The translations under genes were made by a program, and so were the position numbers. From contig NC_084808.1 of assembly GCF_963583255.1 (NCBI RefSeq), positions 7,897,501-7,961,500 on the forward strand: a stretch of DNA of 64,000 nt, in the 5' to 3' direction. A model generated the notes under the pieces. The model searched no databases. It saw only the letters and a program-made list of their open reading frames with translations, and was not told the DNA's origin. Of this stretch, positions 45,403 to 57,410 are shown in pieces. This DNA is from Pyrus communis (lineage: Eukaryota; Streptophyta; Magnoliopsida; Rosales; Rosaceae). Every line of letters starts with the position of its first letter. The first letter of the stretch is position 1.

Positions 45403-45819
45403 TTACATCCGACTATCTTTGCCTTCTTTGCTTTGAACCTTTTGACATAGTCGCGAAGCGAGTCTTTTGGGTTCTTCTTGACGTTGAACAAGTGGTCGGA
45501 CTTCTTCTTGATTGAGTGATAGGATGAATATTCTTTGGTGAAAACTAAAGAAAGTTGGTCTAAACTCCGGATGGATTATGGCGGTAGGGTGTAGCCAATC
45601 TTGTGCCTTGTCTTGTAGAGTGGTGGTGAATATCTTGCACATGAGATCTTCGTTGTTTCGATAGAGGATCATTATGCTTCGATAATGCTTTAGGTGTTTC
45701 TTTGGGTTTCCATCTCTTTTGAAGGATGTGAAATGTGGCATGCTAAACTTGCGTGGAGGCTCTGCCTGCTCAATCTCGTCCGTGAAGGGTAACCTATGAT
45801 GTTGGTCATGTCCCATCAT
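45403..45819 (-). pseudogene. Gag capsid domain, Tat-type (element J)
   Basis: The minus-strand ORF opens near LPFTDEIEQAEPPRKFSMPHF and continues with HLKHYRSIMILYRNNEDLMCKIFTTTLQDKAQDWLHP, the Retrotrans_gag capsid signature of Tat/Ogre Gag. The frame breaks before 45403. Further gag-like codons (SIARAAFLK.., FALAEKYALWDEA) continue to ~45270 in another frame. Gag would form the particle shell, but this copy is not functional. Confidence 0.75.
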
Positions 45820-47337
45820 AGGGCCTCATTGGTGACCTCGTTGCATTGGAAATCGCACAATCGCTCAGTCAATAGCTTCTTTACTTATTCTTAAATTTGC
45901 CTTTGTTGGGGTAATGGAGCTCTCGGTTGCCTCCAATCATGAACTGCTAGTACAGGCTGCTCTTCTATGTGTTCGACTCGTCTATGTTGCGGCTGCGGTG
46001 CGTGTGGTACGTTCCTAGCAAGCGAGCGAATTCCTCGCAGGCTGCTGGTTGAACTTGAGCTGAATTAAGTGACTAATACGCTTTGTCCGTCGTGCTGCCT
46101 ACTTCAATATAAGGTGAAGGATGTTCCTTGCGGGCCTAGCTGTGAATGAACACTTCGCTTGGAAGGTTGCTCATGTTGATTATCGGAGTGTGACCCCAAC
46201 TATGAGTGTGTGCTCGCCCGTGAGCCTAACCGAGAGTGCACTTCTACACGTGCTAAGACGAGAGTATATGCTATCTCGAGGGCACAATCGGGAGTGTACA
46301 TAACTGGTTGAGTAGCTGTTTGTAGGGATGCTACTCGAGAGGTTTGTCGTCTGCCCTTATCCTACTTCAGGACACCTTGTCTGGGACACTTTGCATCTCG
46401 GTGCGCTGCAAGAGTTGATTCACCAAGGTCGTGTGTTGGACGAGGGCGCTTGTCAACTCTATGACTTGTCGAGACAAGTATTATTCGCCATTTGGGTTGG
46501 AAAAGCATGGACGGTATGCATCTCCTTGAGTAGCAGAAGTGTAATGGACTTTGGGCGCGAGATTTAAGATGGGATATGTCAAATCTGCAGAGAAATAGGG
46601 TGAAATACCCCCTGTTCAATTATTAGTCCAGAAATTTGAAGCCAAAACAGTTGAACCGGTATTGGACCAGTTTAGGATGCTAGGAGGGCTAAGGGAATGG
46701 GCTGGACCTAGGGTTGAACCACGAAAGCGGGTCGAATCGTGGGCGCAAGCTAAGCCGCTGGGCTCTCCTCGGCGCGACTTGGGCTTGCAAGTCATGGGCT
46801 CGGCTTGGGAGGGCGCTAGGCTCGCGCTGGCCTTGGGCCCGCGAGTTCTAGGTTGCTCCAATTACTGCAACTGCTTGGACCTTAGCTACCATTGCAGCAC
46901 CGTAGGCTTGTTAAATATAGGCTACCTTACGCTGGGCTGGATGCCTTATGGCATGGACATGGGCCTGCTGCAACAAGGTGGCTTGCTCACCGTGGGTAGT
47001 GGGCTTGCCTAAAGCAGCCATCGTGGTTGCTACCATGGCGGCTGCCATGGTGGTGCCACTCCATTCGTCATCGCGTTGAGCCTCGTGGATCATCGTGGTA
47101 AGGCTACGTCACAATCTCCATCACTTGGTCCAAATCCTTGAACATAGGAAGTTTAGTTCGTCATGGTTTCCGAATTTCTTGTCATTGTACTTTTCTACGT
47201 TTATTCAAAGAATTTTTATAAAAAATTCTAGGAAGAAGAACATATGAAAAATCTACGAATGAACAAAAAATGAGAAACCTTGAATGCAAGAGTCTTCTTC
47301 GAGCGTGTGAATCAAACTCTCAATGAAAGCACCAATT
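45820..47337 (-). other. Leader and gag 5' region of element J
   Basis: GC-richer than its surroundings, with no long ORF on the element's strand. The plus-strand ORFs here read antisense and are not supported. The sequence next to the 5' LTR reads, on the minus strand, TTGGTGCTTTCATTGAGAG. It occupies the PBS position, and I could not match it to a specific tRNA. Confidence 0.5.
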
Positions 47338-47890
47338 TGTGGATGCAAATTTCCGCCTTCTTCGTCTTGGATGAAAATGCACATACAAAACAATCAACAC
47401 CTAAGATAAAGGCCAAGAGCCTCATGCACCCACGATGAATGGGGGGCTTTGGCCGAAGCCAAAGTTAGAATTTGAGAGAAAGTGTTTAGAGAATTTTAGA
47501 AGAGAATTGGACTTAGGTTTTTGGAGAAAATGAGGGGCTATATATAGGGGTGTGGCCGGCCTTATTAGGAGGAATAGGACCGGCCACATATGATTGATTT
47601 GTCGGATTGATTGCAAGATATTATGTGAAATAATATCTTGTTATTAATTTGGTAATTAATCCCAATATGAAAAGAATAATTGGGAATTACCTTGTGGGTA
47701 AGGATTTGATGAGGAGTGATGAGAAGGTTTTAAAAGAATACCATTTTAATCACCTTTGGCCTCGATTGAGCCGTTATTGTCTATTGCATGCGCGTGGGAA
47801 TCCCGGTGTGCCTCAAGGGTAATTTTGTCTTTTTAACCCAATAGTCTACGTGTCACCTCCATAATTTTCTTGATTATTTTTTGCTCCACA
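47338..47890 (-). mobile_element. 5' LTR of element J
   Basis: 553 bp with TGTGGA..TCCACA termini. Contains TATATATAG (~47540, minus-strand promoter candidate CTATATATA). Pairs with 32675-33242. Confidence 0.9.
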
Positions 47891-50159
47891 TCTACGACTC
47901 CATGTTGTTTCAACAAACTGTAAAATGTCGCCAGTTGTCAACCATAGAGCTGTTTATACAAACTGAAAAATGTTCTTGACAAAGAAAGCAATGTCAGAGT
48001 TTTTCTCAAGGGTTTCAGAGTGTTTCGCGTAGAGTGACAAATTGGGCAAGGCAGATTTGTGTGTTGAGTTAAACGTCCCCCAATGTTGCGGAACTTTTTC
48101 TATGTATAGGAGTGATTTCACGCTGATTATCCCATGCTGAAGTAGGGTCCTATTTGGATTGTACTTCCTCGGCACCAAACCATCATAATCTATGTGCAAA
48201 GCTCAACCACTCTTACTAGACTTAGAACTCTAAACGTAGCCTTCTTTCGTATTTTATTCATTATAGATCTTGACCAGCTATGAACATTGATACTTGGCAT
48301 ATTACGAATCTTATCATTGTTCATTCTAATTCTTAAAAATTTCAATCACTTTAGGACTCAACCGAATCCAATACTGATTCCTAACGAATCAAATGCTGAT
48401 TAGGACTTGTTTATCTCTTCCTAGGCTAGACTTGGCTTTAAAATAGATGTGGGCACTGACGGTCTTCATTTTGGGCCAAACCCAAAGTTGTACTCGTCCC
48501 AGGCCCAATATTTTGAGTCCAAACAGGCACCCAAACCTCGATCTTCAGTTTATTTGTTTAATATTACTTTCATTTTGTTCATACTCTGTCAAATTATTGA
48601 GTTGCATTTGTTGTTTATTAGCATATTCGAATTTATTTCTATATATAAATTTGTCATTGATTGTTTATAAATATCCAACACTCAAGACCTCAACATGTTG
48701 TACCTACAAAAACTTTTTGTAAAAGCACTTTCTTAGAGCATGCCCTCTTTTATTTTAAAGAAAACTAATGAAAAGGACAAAAAAAGTGTTGTAAGTGAAT
48801 AGTACCAGGAGAAAAAATTTAGAGTAAAAATGTCATTTTTCATTAAAGTGAACAGTACCGGGAGCATTTCGTTGAAACTCGCTTTATTTTATGCGTGTGC
48901 ACATACAAAACTTGCCATATCCAACCAGGACTCATTGTATCCCCCATATATATTCGATTAAAAATGTTAGAATGGTCCAGTTGTATACCCGCCAATTTCA
49001 TAGCATACACCTCCCACCCATCTCACCAGTTATTGAGTGTGGAGCATAAATGGGCCAACTAATTTCTTTGTCGCATAACGCCAACATAGGCTTAGGACTT
49101 GGGAGGTTCGCTTATCCTTCTCAACTTTCAACAACTTTGGTAGTATGCATGTTTGTAGTTTGATCCTTAACCATTGTATGACTAAAATGACCCCTCTGAT
49201 GGTCGAATGTAGATAATAAAAAGGCATACACTCACCCTTCTTCCCCACTCCATCCATCTCCCCCTCGTTCCCCACGCCACTCGATTACTCTAATTATTTT
49301 GATGATTAATTTTACAATCTCATTTTAATTCACCGCCTACTAAAGATAATACAAGGGTTCACAGACTATGATGACACCTAGTTAAATACAATGTAAAGTT
49401 GCTATTTCATGTCTACTACATAAGTAATCATCTAACGAGTCCACACGAATTGTGATTTGAAATTTATTTCTCAAATCGCGATTATAAGCCTTGCCCAAAA
49501 ACTATTAAATCATATGGATGAGTATTTTCTTCCAATGTGAAAGACAGAGATTCCTTGGTTGTGCATTTACATGGTTCCATGAATAACTCAACAACTTTAA
49601 CGGTTATGGAACAAGCCTCTTAAGCTATGGTGCTGAATCACTGAGTACTAACCTATCCGCAAGACAACTATAATGTCTCATGTCAAATTGAATTCTTATT
49701 GACATGAGTATGTATCTAATTTACATATAAGAACTTTTAAATGATCATGTCAATGGACTCAATCTCTATTAAGAACCTATGAATTTGTTTTAATGTGCAA
49801 ACACAATGACAAGAGAAGTGTCATCCTAGATACCATACATATTAGTCTTAGCAGATAGTCAACGACAAATCGACATTTATGCCCTTGTTGGCAAAGTGAC
49901 ATGGACATAGTATTCGGCTTTCAATTTATTTTTCTCGCTATCGTAATTAAACAGTACTCGTTGTTATGATCTCGTGAGCGCAAATTAGACCCAAATTGGA
50001 CTTGTAACGAAAAAATTACGTTACGTTAAAGTGCATTAACAACGAGTAGATTTGTACATACGTGTGCAAATTATTTAAGTGTAGGAAATTACTATTTTTG
50101 ATATGAGTACGTTAGATTTCACTGGATTTCATTTGTACAAACCTTAACTTTTTTCTTCT
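47891..50159. other. Unclassified intergenic sequence
   Basis: No ORF that stands up. It includes a short dispersed repeat (48738-48890) and, from ~49330 to 49900, sequence that looks like degenerate retroelement LTR but resembles no other part of the window. This is the stretch with the least repeat character. Confidence 0.4.
48738..48890. repeat. Short dispersed MITE/SINE-like repeat
   Basis: AAAACTAATGAAAAGGAC at the left, GTGAATAGTACCAGGAG in the middle, and GTGAACAGTACCGGGAGC followed by TTTCGTTGAAACTC at the right. The two internal words are near-duplicates, and the ends are weakly inverted. I recall this motif set as abundant in apple and pear genomes. Not verified. Confidence 0.5.
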
Positions 50160-51243
50160 TTAAAAATTGGACCAATGCCCTCAAATCCCTCACCACCAAT
50201 CATTTCTTTTCCCAAACTATTACAGCCAATCAGATTTTTTTTTCTCCTTCTCAGCCAATCAGAAAGCTTTCTCTCTCTCTCTTTCTCCTCTTCTCGTTCT
50301 CTCTCCCTCATTGAAGCTCTCTTTTCTCTGCAACACACTTATACACCACCATACTTCACAGATCGAACTTAAAAACCCCACCATCGTGTTCCTTTCGAAC
50401 CCACGACCCAACCGTACAAACGGATTCTCAAATGGATGAGTTTTGACTCTCCAACTCGGAAGCTCAAACTCCATGGGTTTTACCTTGACGTGTTCCCACC
50501 GAGTTACAAGTTTTTGGGACGTTTGGAAGCTTACAAACTCCGTGGAGTCCCTAGACTAAGTTTGGAGTGGAGTCGAAGCGAGAACACACGGTTTTGAGAC
50601 GACAAGTTTAGGTTTGAACCCTTCGAGCTAATTTCTGTCTATTCCCGTCCACTTTTTGGACTTCCAAAAGGTATAGATCGTTTTACTCCTCAAGAGCTTT
50701 ATTTCCATATAAATTTTATCTAAAATGGTTAAGAAATGAGTAAGTTATGAAGATTTGAAATTTTTTCCAGTTTTCGACGAAATCGAACGATGGCAGACGG
50801 CGGAGGTTCACCGAAGAAGAAGGAGAATATTCCATCAAAGTTGACGGAATATTCCAATGTCGTTAGACTCCGTTACTATTTAATGGAATATTCCGTATAA
50901 TGAAATACTCTTGTCTTCTATCATTCTCTACCAAGCGTGTGGCCTTCGCGTGGACGTGCGTGTGGCCGTGGGCTAGGCGGTCCGTGAGGGAGTGTCCGGC
51001 CTCCGGCCAACGAGTGCTTGACATGTACGGGTCCATGACTTTGTGTAGAACGTTTTTGTATATTCAAACCTTCTGTTTGAGCAAACTATGGAGGGGTTTT
51101 CCTAGCTTTTAGTGTATGTGTTAATTAACTAATTATTTTAGTTATTTCACATATAGGAGAAAAGTATCCTGAGGACGTACGAGGACAAGCACGGCTCGGA
51201 GGCTACGATCCGACCACGTATCAGTGAGTGGGCATTTGTTTTC

Positions 51244-51267
51244 GTGTGTGTGTGTGTGTGTGTGTGT
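51244..51267. repeat. (GT)12 microsatellite
   Basis: Twelve perfect GT units inside copy L1, absent from L2. Confidence 0.9.
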
Positions 51268-51575
51268 AAAGTTTTATAGTTTCCACCATTGCTTTTAGAT
51301 TGATTTTACGCTTATTATGCCATGTTTCATTTAATTTCACAAATGTTTTATGGGGTTAAGATTTATATTATTGTCATGGCATTTTCATAATATTTTACAT
51401 GCTCATCATTGTTGCACCCAGTGTTAGTGCTTGCTCGAGGCCAAGGCCAATCCTTCACATGTATGTTCACCTCAACACCGCATGCTCGCCTTGGATCCAA
51501 GTAAGTGCCAGTCCTGTCGCACAGATTGCATTAGGTAACTCTGACTCGTAGGTGACCGCGATTATCGCCAATCTG

Positions 51576-53676
51576 TGATGTGATATATAATAGCACTCAA
51601 ATTAAACACTCTTATTGACAATTGTAGTAAACATGTAAGTAGGGATCGTTCTAGGCCGGGGATTAGGAGGGATTGCTAATCTAATAAAAACTGACTCGAG
51701 AATACAAAACTAGGCTTAAAAACACGTAAATAAACTTAAAGACTCTTAACTAAACTTATATGACTCAAAACAAACTAAAAAGACTCAAAACAACACAAAA
51801 CAATCAAATAGACTCAAACTAGACTCTAGGACTTACTTTGGACAAAAAATTGAATTAGTTTTGACTCAAAACACTTAAAACACACAATAGGACAGATTCT
51901 AACTAATTTGACACAACAAAGTAAAGGGAATTGGGTTTTTGACGAATTTAAAGTAAAAACAAGTAACTTAAAGACTTAAACAAATTTTGGACAAATTTGG
52001 GGAAACTATGGGTGATAAGCTAGCTAGAGGGTCCTTCTCCACACATGACACACTTGCATACAAATTGATTTCCAGTTGCTTTTTCAATAAACCATGAAAC
52101 TCAACACCCTAGATTAACCGTGACATCACTAATTAACCCTCAGATTTTCCTTAAGTCATTGAATTGGATGGGATACGCATCGTCAACCAAATTATTCTTC
52201 AAAAGTTCCCTACATGAAAAGTATAATAGAGATACAATCAAAGATCATTAAGCTTTGTGAAAACCATAAGCATTGACAAGGCATTCGTAACTATGAATAG
52301 CATGATACTCCTACCAAGAATTTACTTAACGCGATCGCTTATAAGCGACCTCCACTACTTGTGAATATAAGTTCATAACGATTATGTGAAACTCCCTTAT
52401 ATTCTAGCATCAAATTCATGCATGCAAACTAAGCGGGCCCTCTTAATCAACATACAAGAATAAGTTCTTAATCCAACAGTTAAGTAAATTGCATTCACGA
52501 TTTATGAAATCACAACTGAAAGTAATCAATTCATATTGCAAATATAATCATGGTTTTGAATTCTCCTCTAGCTAAAACCAGTTTAGCCTCTCATGTTCAC
52601 AGCAAAACAAAGAAAACTTAATTTAAACATTGAAAACAAAGATTGAATACACCTAGAAACGCTCCAACAATCCAACTTGAATGGCCAAAACGTCCAAAGG
52701 TCTTCTCTCCTTCTTCTTTGCTACGGCACAAGGGTGAATGAGTGTGAAATTGGATTGTGGTAGATGGTTGGTTGAATGGTGAAGGGAAGTTGTGGAATTG
52801 TTGTGTGGAAGGGAAGGATGATGGCTTAATAGGTGAGTAATGGCTGGTTGTGTATGTGAATGAATATATGTGTGTATAGGTGCGGCAAAGGGTGATAAGG
52901 GTCAAAAACTCGGCAAAGGTCTTAGGGAAGATGAATGAGACTGAGCTATTTTGTCCAAGAGAATTAAGGGTCAGAATCTAATCAAAATAAGTAAGATCAG
53001 AAATTAAAGGTAATAGGAAGGTGACATACGGCAAGAAAAGGGAAGGAAAGATTAAAGCTAGAAAGTAGGAGAGAAAAGGAATGTAGGGTGCGGCAAAGAT
53101 TAGGATTAAAAGGGAATGTGATATTGGGACACAAAATAGGGAAGAAACAATCCCCTTGCACGGTAAGGACTTAGAATAGAATAGGAATGTGTTTTAAGGC
53201 TGAAATTAAGTAAGGATTTAGGCTACCTTGTGCGGCAAGGAATAAGGGATCCATAGGTACGTGTGGTAACCTCTATGGTAGGTTCTAGGATTTCTAGAAA
53301 CATGTTATTTAGCAACCTAACATGTTTTGGAGTCCAAATTTGGCTGGAACATAAGTGAGGTAGGATTAGGAAACTTCTAAGCCAAGAATAGAAACTTTGG
53401 TTTCCAATTTTGAACTTTTTTGTTCTTCATTTTCATTTCTTCATCTCTTTATTCATTCCTAGCCTCCTTTGGTCTTCAATTTCGTCCATCCACCTTACTC
53501 CAAGCATATGTTATCCATTTCAAGCCCAAAACTACTCCAAAATGCACTCTCTTGCTACTTTAGCCATTTGGACCTACAAACACACAAAAATAGCTCAAAA
53601 TACTAAAATAACTATGAACTAACAACATAAATGTAAGGAAACAAGCTAACTAAGTCGCCTAAATATGCTCCTATCA
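51576..53676 (-). mobile_element. Solo LTR M (Athila-type), TSD ATCTG
   Basis: Minus-strand LTR from TGATAGGAGC (right) to ..TATATCACATCA (left), with perfect ATCTG duplications at 51571-51575 and 53677-53681. 2101 bp, of the K/H subtype by its TATATCACATCA end. With it discounted, L1 aligns with L2 across the site. Confidence 0.95.
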
Positions 53677-54299
53677 ATCTGCATGTGATTGTAGCACTAA
53701 AGCGTACATATACATTACACCCAATCATGTTCATGTCAGAAATTATCTACATGAACTCATGTGCTAGCGTAGATGGATGAGCACCTATTTCCTTTATGCT
53801 TCTATTAAGATATTGTGATTTGGCATATTCTAGCATTATTGTTGATTTACAGTTGTTTTCATACTTAAACATAGTATGATTTTCTGGAAACTATACATGT
53901 TTTACAGCGAGGGGTTAGTATGTACAGAAAATAGCTGTGTTTATTAAATCTTTGTTTTTGCCCACTCACCCTTCTGTTTTTCACCCTTTCAGGTCCTAGA
54001 TAGCTAACCTACTCTGTGGCACATGAGGTTTTCCCGACGATTCTGACATATCTCTAATTAACGTAGGAACTTTTTCCGATTGTGTAATAAGTACTTTTAT
54101 AGTTTCGACTGCATTACCTTTACGTTATCTATGCTCTAAACATTTGTATTTTATGGGTTCTACCCACTACTGCGCACTCATTTATTAGTTTAAATAAGTT
54201 TTAGTTTTGGTTTTAAGTTATTCACACTTTTACATCACTTACATTTTTTTGTTATGTCACCTTCGGGTGATGGCCAGCATGCCTCGACTCCAGTTGGGG

Positions 54300-57200
54300 T
54301 GACACACCCCGACCCAGAAAGTCCACTTAGACCCTGAATCGAGCTGTGCTGGCCGACACCTGGAAGGTGACGAAGCCATAAAATGTGATAGTGTATAAAA
54401 AGTGAATAAATTTGAATCTAAAAGTGTCTAAGTACCAAAGTGCGTTGCGAGTGGGAGCGAACCCATTTCACACGCGATGTCAGAGCATAGGTAAGGTACA
54501 GTAGTGCGGGTAAGAATCATACCCTCAGAAATATTCATCAATACTAAGATTCGCCACAGATTCTTGTCGATACAAACTCAGCAGCTAAAACCTGGAGGGC
54601 ACCAAACAGAAGGTGTGAGTAAGCAATAAAACCAAGCTTCCCAAAGTTATTACCTCTCTAAAAGTAATGCCCCTAAATGTAAAACCCGTATCGTTTTCCA
54701 TAAGACAGTACAACGTATATACATATATCCAAACCATACTCAGAAATGACCAAAACCACGGTTTGCCATCAACTCCACCATACATTAATAAGTAGGCCAA
54801 ATGAACTAAATCAATACAAAGTGATATATCAATCAGAGTCATCTAAAATGACATGTACAACTTATCCATATCTCATCAATCATGGCTAGCATATAAGTCG
54901 GAGTCATCTATAGTGACCTGTACGACTTATCCAATCTCATCAATCATGGCTAGCATATAAGTCGGAGTCACCTATAGTGACCTGTACGACTTATCCATAT
55001 CTCATCAATCATGGCTAGCATATAAGTCGGAGTCACCTATAGTGACCTGTACGACTTATCCATATCTCAATCTCATCAATCATGGCTAGCATATAAGTCG
55101 AAGTCACCTATAGTGACCTGTACGACTTATCCATATCTCAATCTCATCAATCATGGCTAGCCAATAGCTCAATAAGTATACCTGCACACGAGTCGGAACC
55201 ACCTAAAGTGGTCTGTACGACAGGACTGGGTGTAAATAAATACGCTCAAGTGCTACGATCACGTGAAGATTGGGCGAATAATCGCGGGTCACCTACGAGT
55301 CGAAACCACCTAAAGTGGTCTGTACGACAGGACTGTGCACCTACCTTGAATCCAAGGTGAACGTAAGGTGCGGGAGGTGAACATCACGTGAAGGACTGTG
55401 CCCTGGCCACGGGCGGGAGCACTAACACCGGGGTGCAGGTTTATGAGCTACGCTATATCTCAACACAATCGTACTCACTACCATCACTAACATCAACATG
55501 TACTCACCTGAAGCTTACCTGGGTGTCCTGCGTCCACCTTTGCACTTGAAAGCATTCCCAATAATTATATGCAAGTATAATACATATGGATATATCATGA
55601 TGCAATCTAACACTCAACCATGTTGTAGCATTTTCAATTATAAACTATACAGTGTGAAATGTACAATCAATAACATTCTACTCCCGAACTACTTATTTTC
55701 AGGGATAATTATCCATAATAACCCAATTAACACTAATTAACTAACTAATTCACAAAACTAAAACTTGTCTTTATCAATTTCCTTCGCATTACTCAATTTC
55801 CCAAACAAGGCTTTTGTCTCAAATATTTTATGGCTGCATCTAACGTCTCGTTAGACTGCCTACGTACCCTAGACAGGGATCAAGCCATTCGTAGTTCATA
55901 TAGTACTTCGAGCATTCACAATAATAATTATATATGAAAGTAATATGCCTAAACAATTTAAAAGTGTCGATAGAACTCTCAACAATATGTACGATAAAAA
56001 GGAAAAGATCCACTCACCTGAAGTCCACGCTATGATTCTCTAGCGCACACATCGATGCGTCCTGAATGATTAGTCCTTGTGACCAATTATCAAATCACAT
56101 CTCAGAACTCTTATCCGAAGAATACGTAATTCACATAAAACACAACCTCAACGACATTCTAAAATAGTTTGAGACCCATTGACCACAAGTCAACCGTTGA
56201 TCAAAGATCGACGGTAGGGTTTACAACCTTGTATAACTTGACCCGGAAGATCCGCATATCAAATTTCCAATCCGCAACTTCCAACGATCCACAATATGTT
56301 TCTAGGATAACATATTAAGATTTCATTACGATCCAACGGTCGGATCTCCGATTCACATTTTTATCAAGTAACGTATCGTAACGAATTTAGGTTCCAACTA
56401 TCAACCTACGTCATTCAAATGACAAAAATGAATTCAAGACATTTTACATAGCCTAAAAATAGCATTGGCGGCCCACTGGCCACGCGCCGCCGCACGCGCC
56501 ACCGCGGGTGGCGGTCGGCCACCCCGACTTGCCGGAAAATTCAACTATTTCCAAAAATTCTCAAACTTCATAGAAATGAATATCTCAGTGATTGGAGCAA
56601 CTTTCATACCTTCCACGAAGTCCAAAAGTGGACGGAAGATGGTCAATTTTGCCCACAAAGCCGGCGGGTGCCTAAAACTTCCCGACGTCGATTCGTCGTC
56701 TACGGTGGTCCAACGGGGTCAAGGTTGGTTGGGTTTTGCTCCTGGGATGATGGGCTACAAAGCCCAAGTGGTGGCATCGGCCATTGCTTTGCGGATTTGC
56801 CGGAAAATCGAAAAGGGTGGCCGGAGCACCATTGATTTTCGTCAACTTTCGTGGCCTCAAACCGCCTCATACCATGGCTAATCAAGGTGGTTATTGGGTG
56901 GTTTTTGTAGAGGGGAATGAGAGCTTCAAGATGGTGGTGGTGGCATCCAAAAACTCCACCGGAGTTGGCCGGAATCGGCCTTGGAAGATGGATGGTCGTG
57001 CATGTCGGGTCACGGTTTTGGGGGAGCTTTCCCATTTTTTTTTTTTTTTTTCTTTTCTTCTTTCCTTTTTGATTGGCTGCCAACTTTACTTCTTCTTTCC
57101 TCCCTCCATTTTCTGATTGGGCTTCCCCCACAAAGTGGGGATTTAATTTAAATAAACATTAAACCTTGAATAATCAATTTCGAACATCCGTAACTATACC

Positions 57201-57410
57201 GTTATAATCCGGACTCGCAAACGGCTTTCGCCTATACGTTCGTACCAATGAGTACTACGAGAATATGCTAAAAGAATAAGTCCCACATCTCTCAAGTCGA
57301 TGGTCTACGGAAGTCAAAGTCCTTACCTCTAGGGCAATTTCGTAAATTCACGCTTTTAAAATAAAATAAAAACGTAAAATTTGGAACGGGTTGTCACATG
57401 GGGTGTGTCA
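54300..57410 (-). mobile_element. Copy L2 of the second long-LTR family (minus orientation)
   Basis: Bounded by TGACACACCCC at 54300 and GGGGTGTGTCA ending at 57410, an 11-bp inverted terminal pair as expected for LTR ends. 3.1 kb, no ORF. It contains the hairpin array 54830-55335, a CpG-rich stretch near 56470-56530 and a T-rich tract near 57036. It lies tail to tail with L1. No target duplication found. Confidence 0.6.
54838..55328. repeat. Hairpin-bearing repeats: five tandem units (64-71 bp) plus two related units
   Basis: CATGGCTAGC recurs at 54881, 54945, 55010, 55081 and 55152. Each unit holds a two-part hairpin: outer ATAAGTCG..CGACTTAT, inner GTCAC CTATA GTGAC. Positions are 54893-54930, 54957-54994, 55022-55059 and 55093-55130. 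The first unit keeps only the inner stem (GTCAT CTAAA ATGAC, 54838-54852). Two further units at 55192-55221 and 55299-55328 have ACCAC CTAAA GTGGT inside GTCG..CGAC. Confidence 0.9.

Larger units (their letters stand above)
32675..47890 (-). mobile_element. Tat-type Ty3/gypsy element J, internally deleted, hosting element K
   Basis: J has two LTRs (32675-33242 and 47338-47890) with TGTGGA..TCCACA ends. On the minus strand the order is 5' LTR (right), leader, gag (45403-45819), RT/RNase H connection (45013-45264), RNase H split by K, integrase remnant (35290-36480), a spacer, a PPT and the 3' LTR (left). Protease and most of RT are missing. A degenerate ORF on the opposite strand lies near the 3' LTR, as described for Tat-lineage elements. 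Target duplications are imperfect: TATAC at 32670-32674 and TCTAC at 47891-47895. Without K it is about 7.7 kb. Confidence 0.85.
50160..54299 (+). mobile_element. Copy L1 of a second long-LTR family (plus orientation), hosting solo LTR M
   Basis: Reads parallel to the minus strand of 54300-57410. Shared landmarks are GCCAATCA-rich leader segments, CCGTCCACTTTTTGGACTTCC (~50650), CCGCGATTATCGCC..ATCTG (51556-51575, resuming at 53682) and CACCTTCGGGTGATGGCCAGC (~54260). Left edge uncertain, right end slightly truncated. No ORF. It is probably a gypsy-type LTR or solo LTR. Family not established. Confidence 0.55.

Noticed and set aside
46121..47012. Plus-strand ORFs in the GC-rich part of element J
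   Set aside because: Antisense to J's leader and gag, no recognisable domain, and frames overlap each other.
50167..50474. Ser/Leu- and Arg/Glu-rich ORFs near 50.2-50.5 kb
   Set aside because: Derived from a CT-rich microsatellite-like stretch in the leader of L1.
54838..55328. CRISPR-like array
   Set aside because: Repeats are contiguous without unique spacers, and the context is plant LTR DNA.
56465..57131. ORFs of 110-143 codons in copy L2
   Set aside because: Mutually overlapping on both strands in a CpG-rich LTR segment. L1 does not keep the frames.
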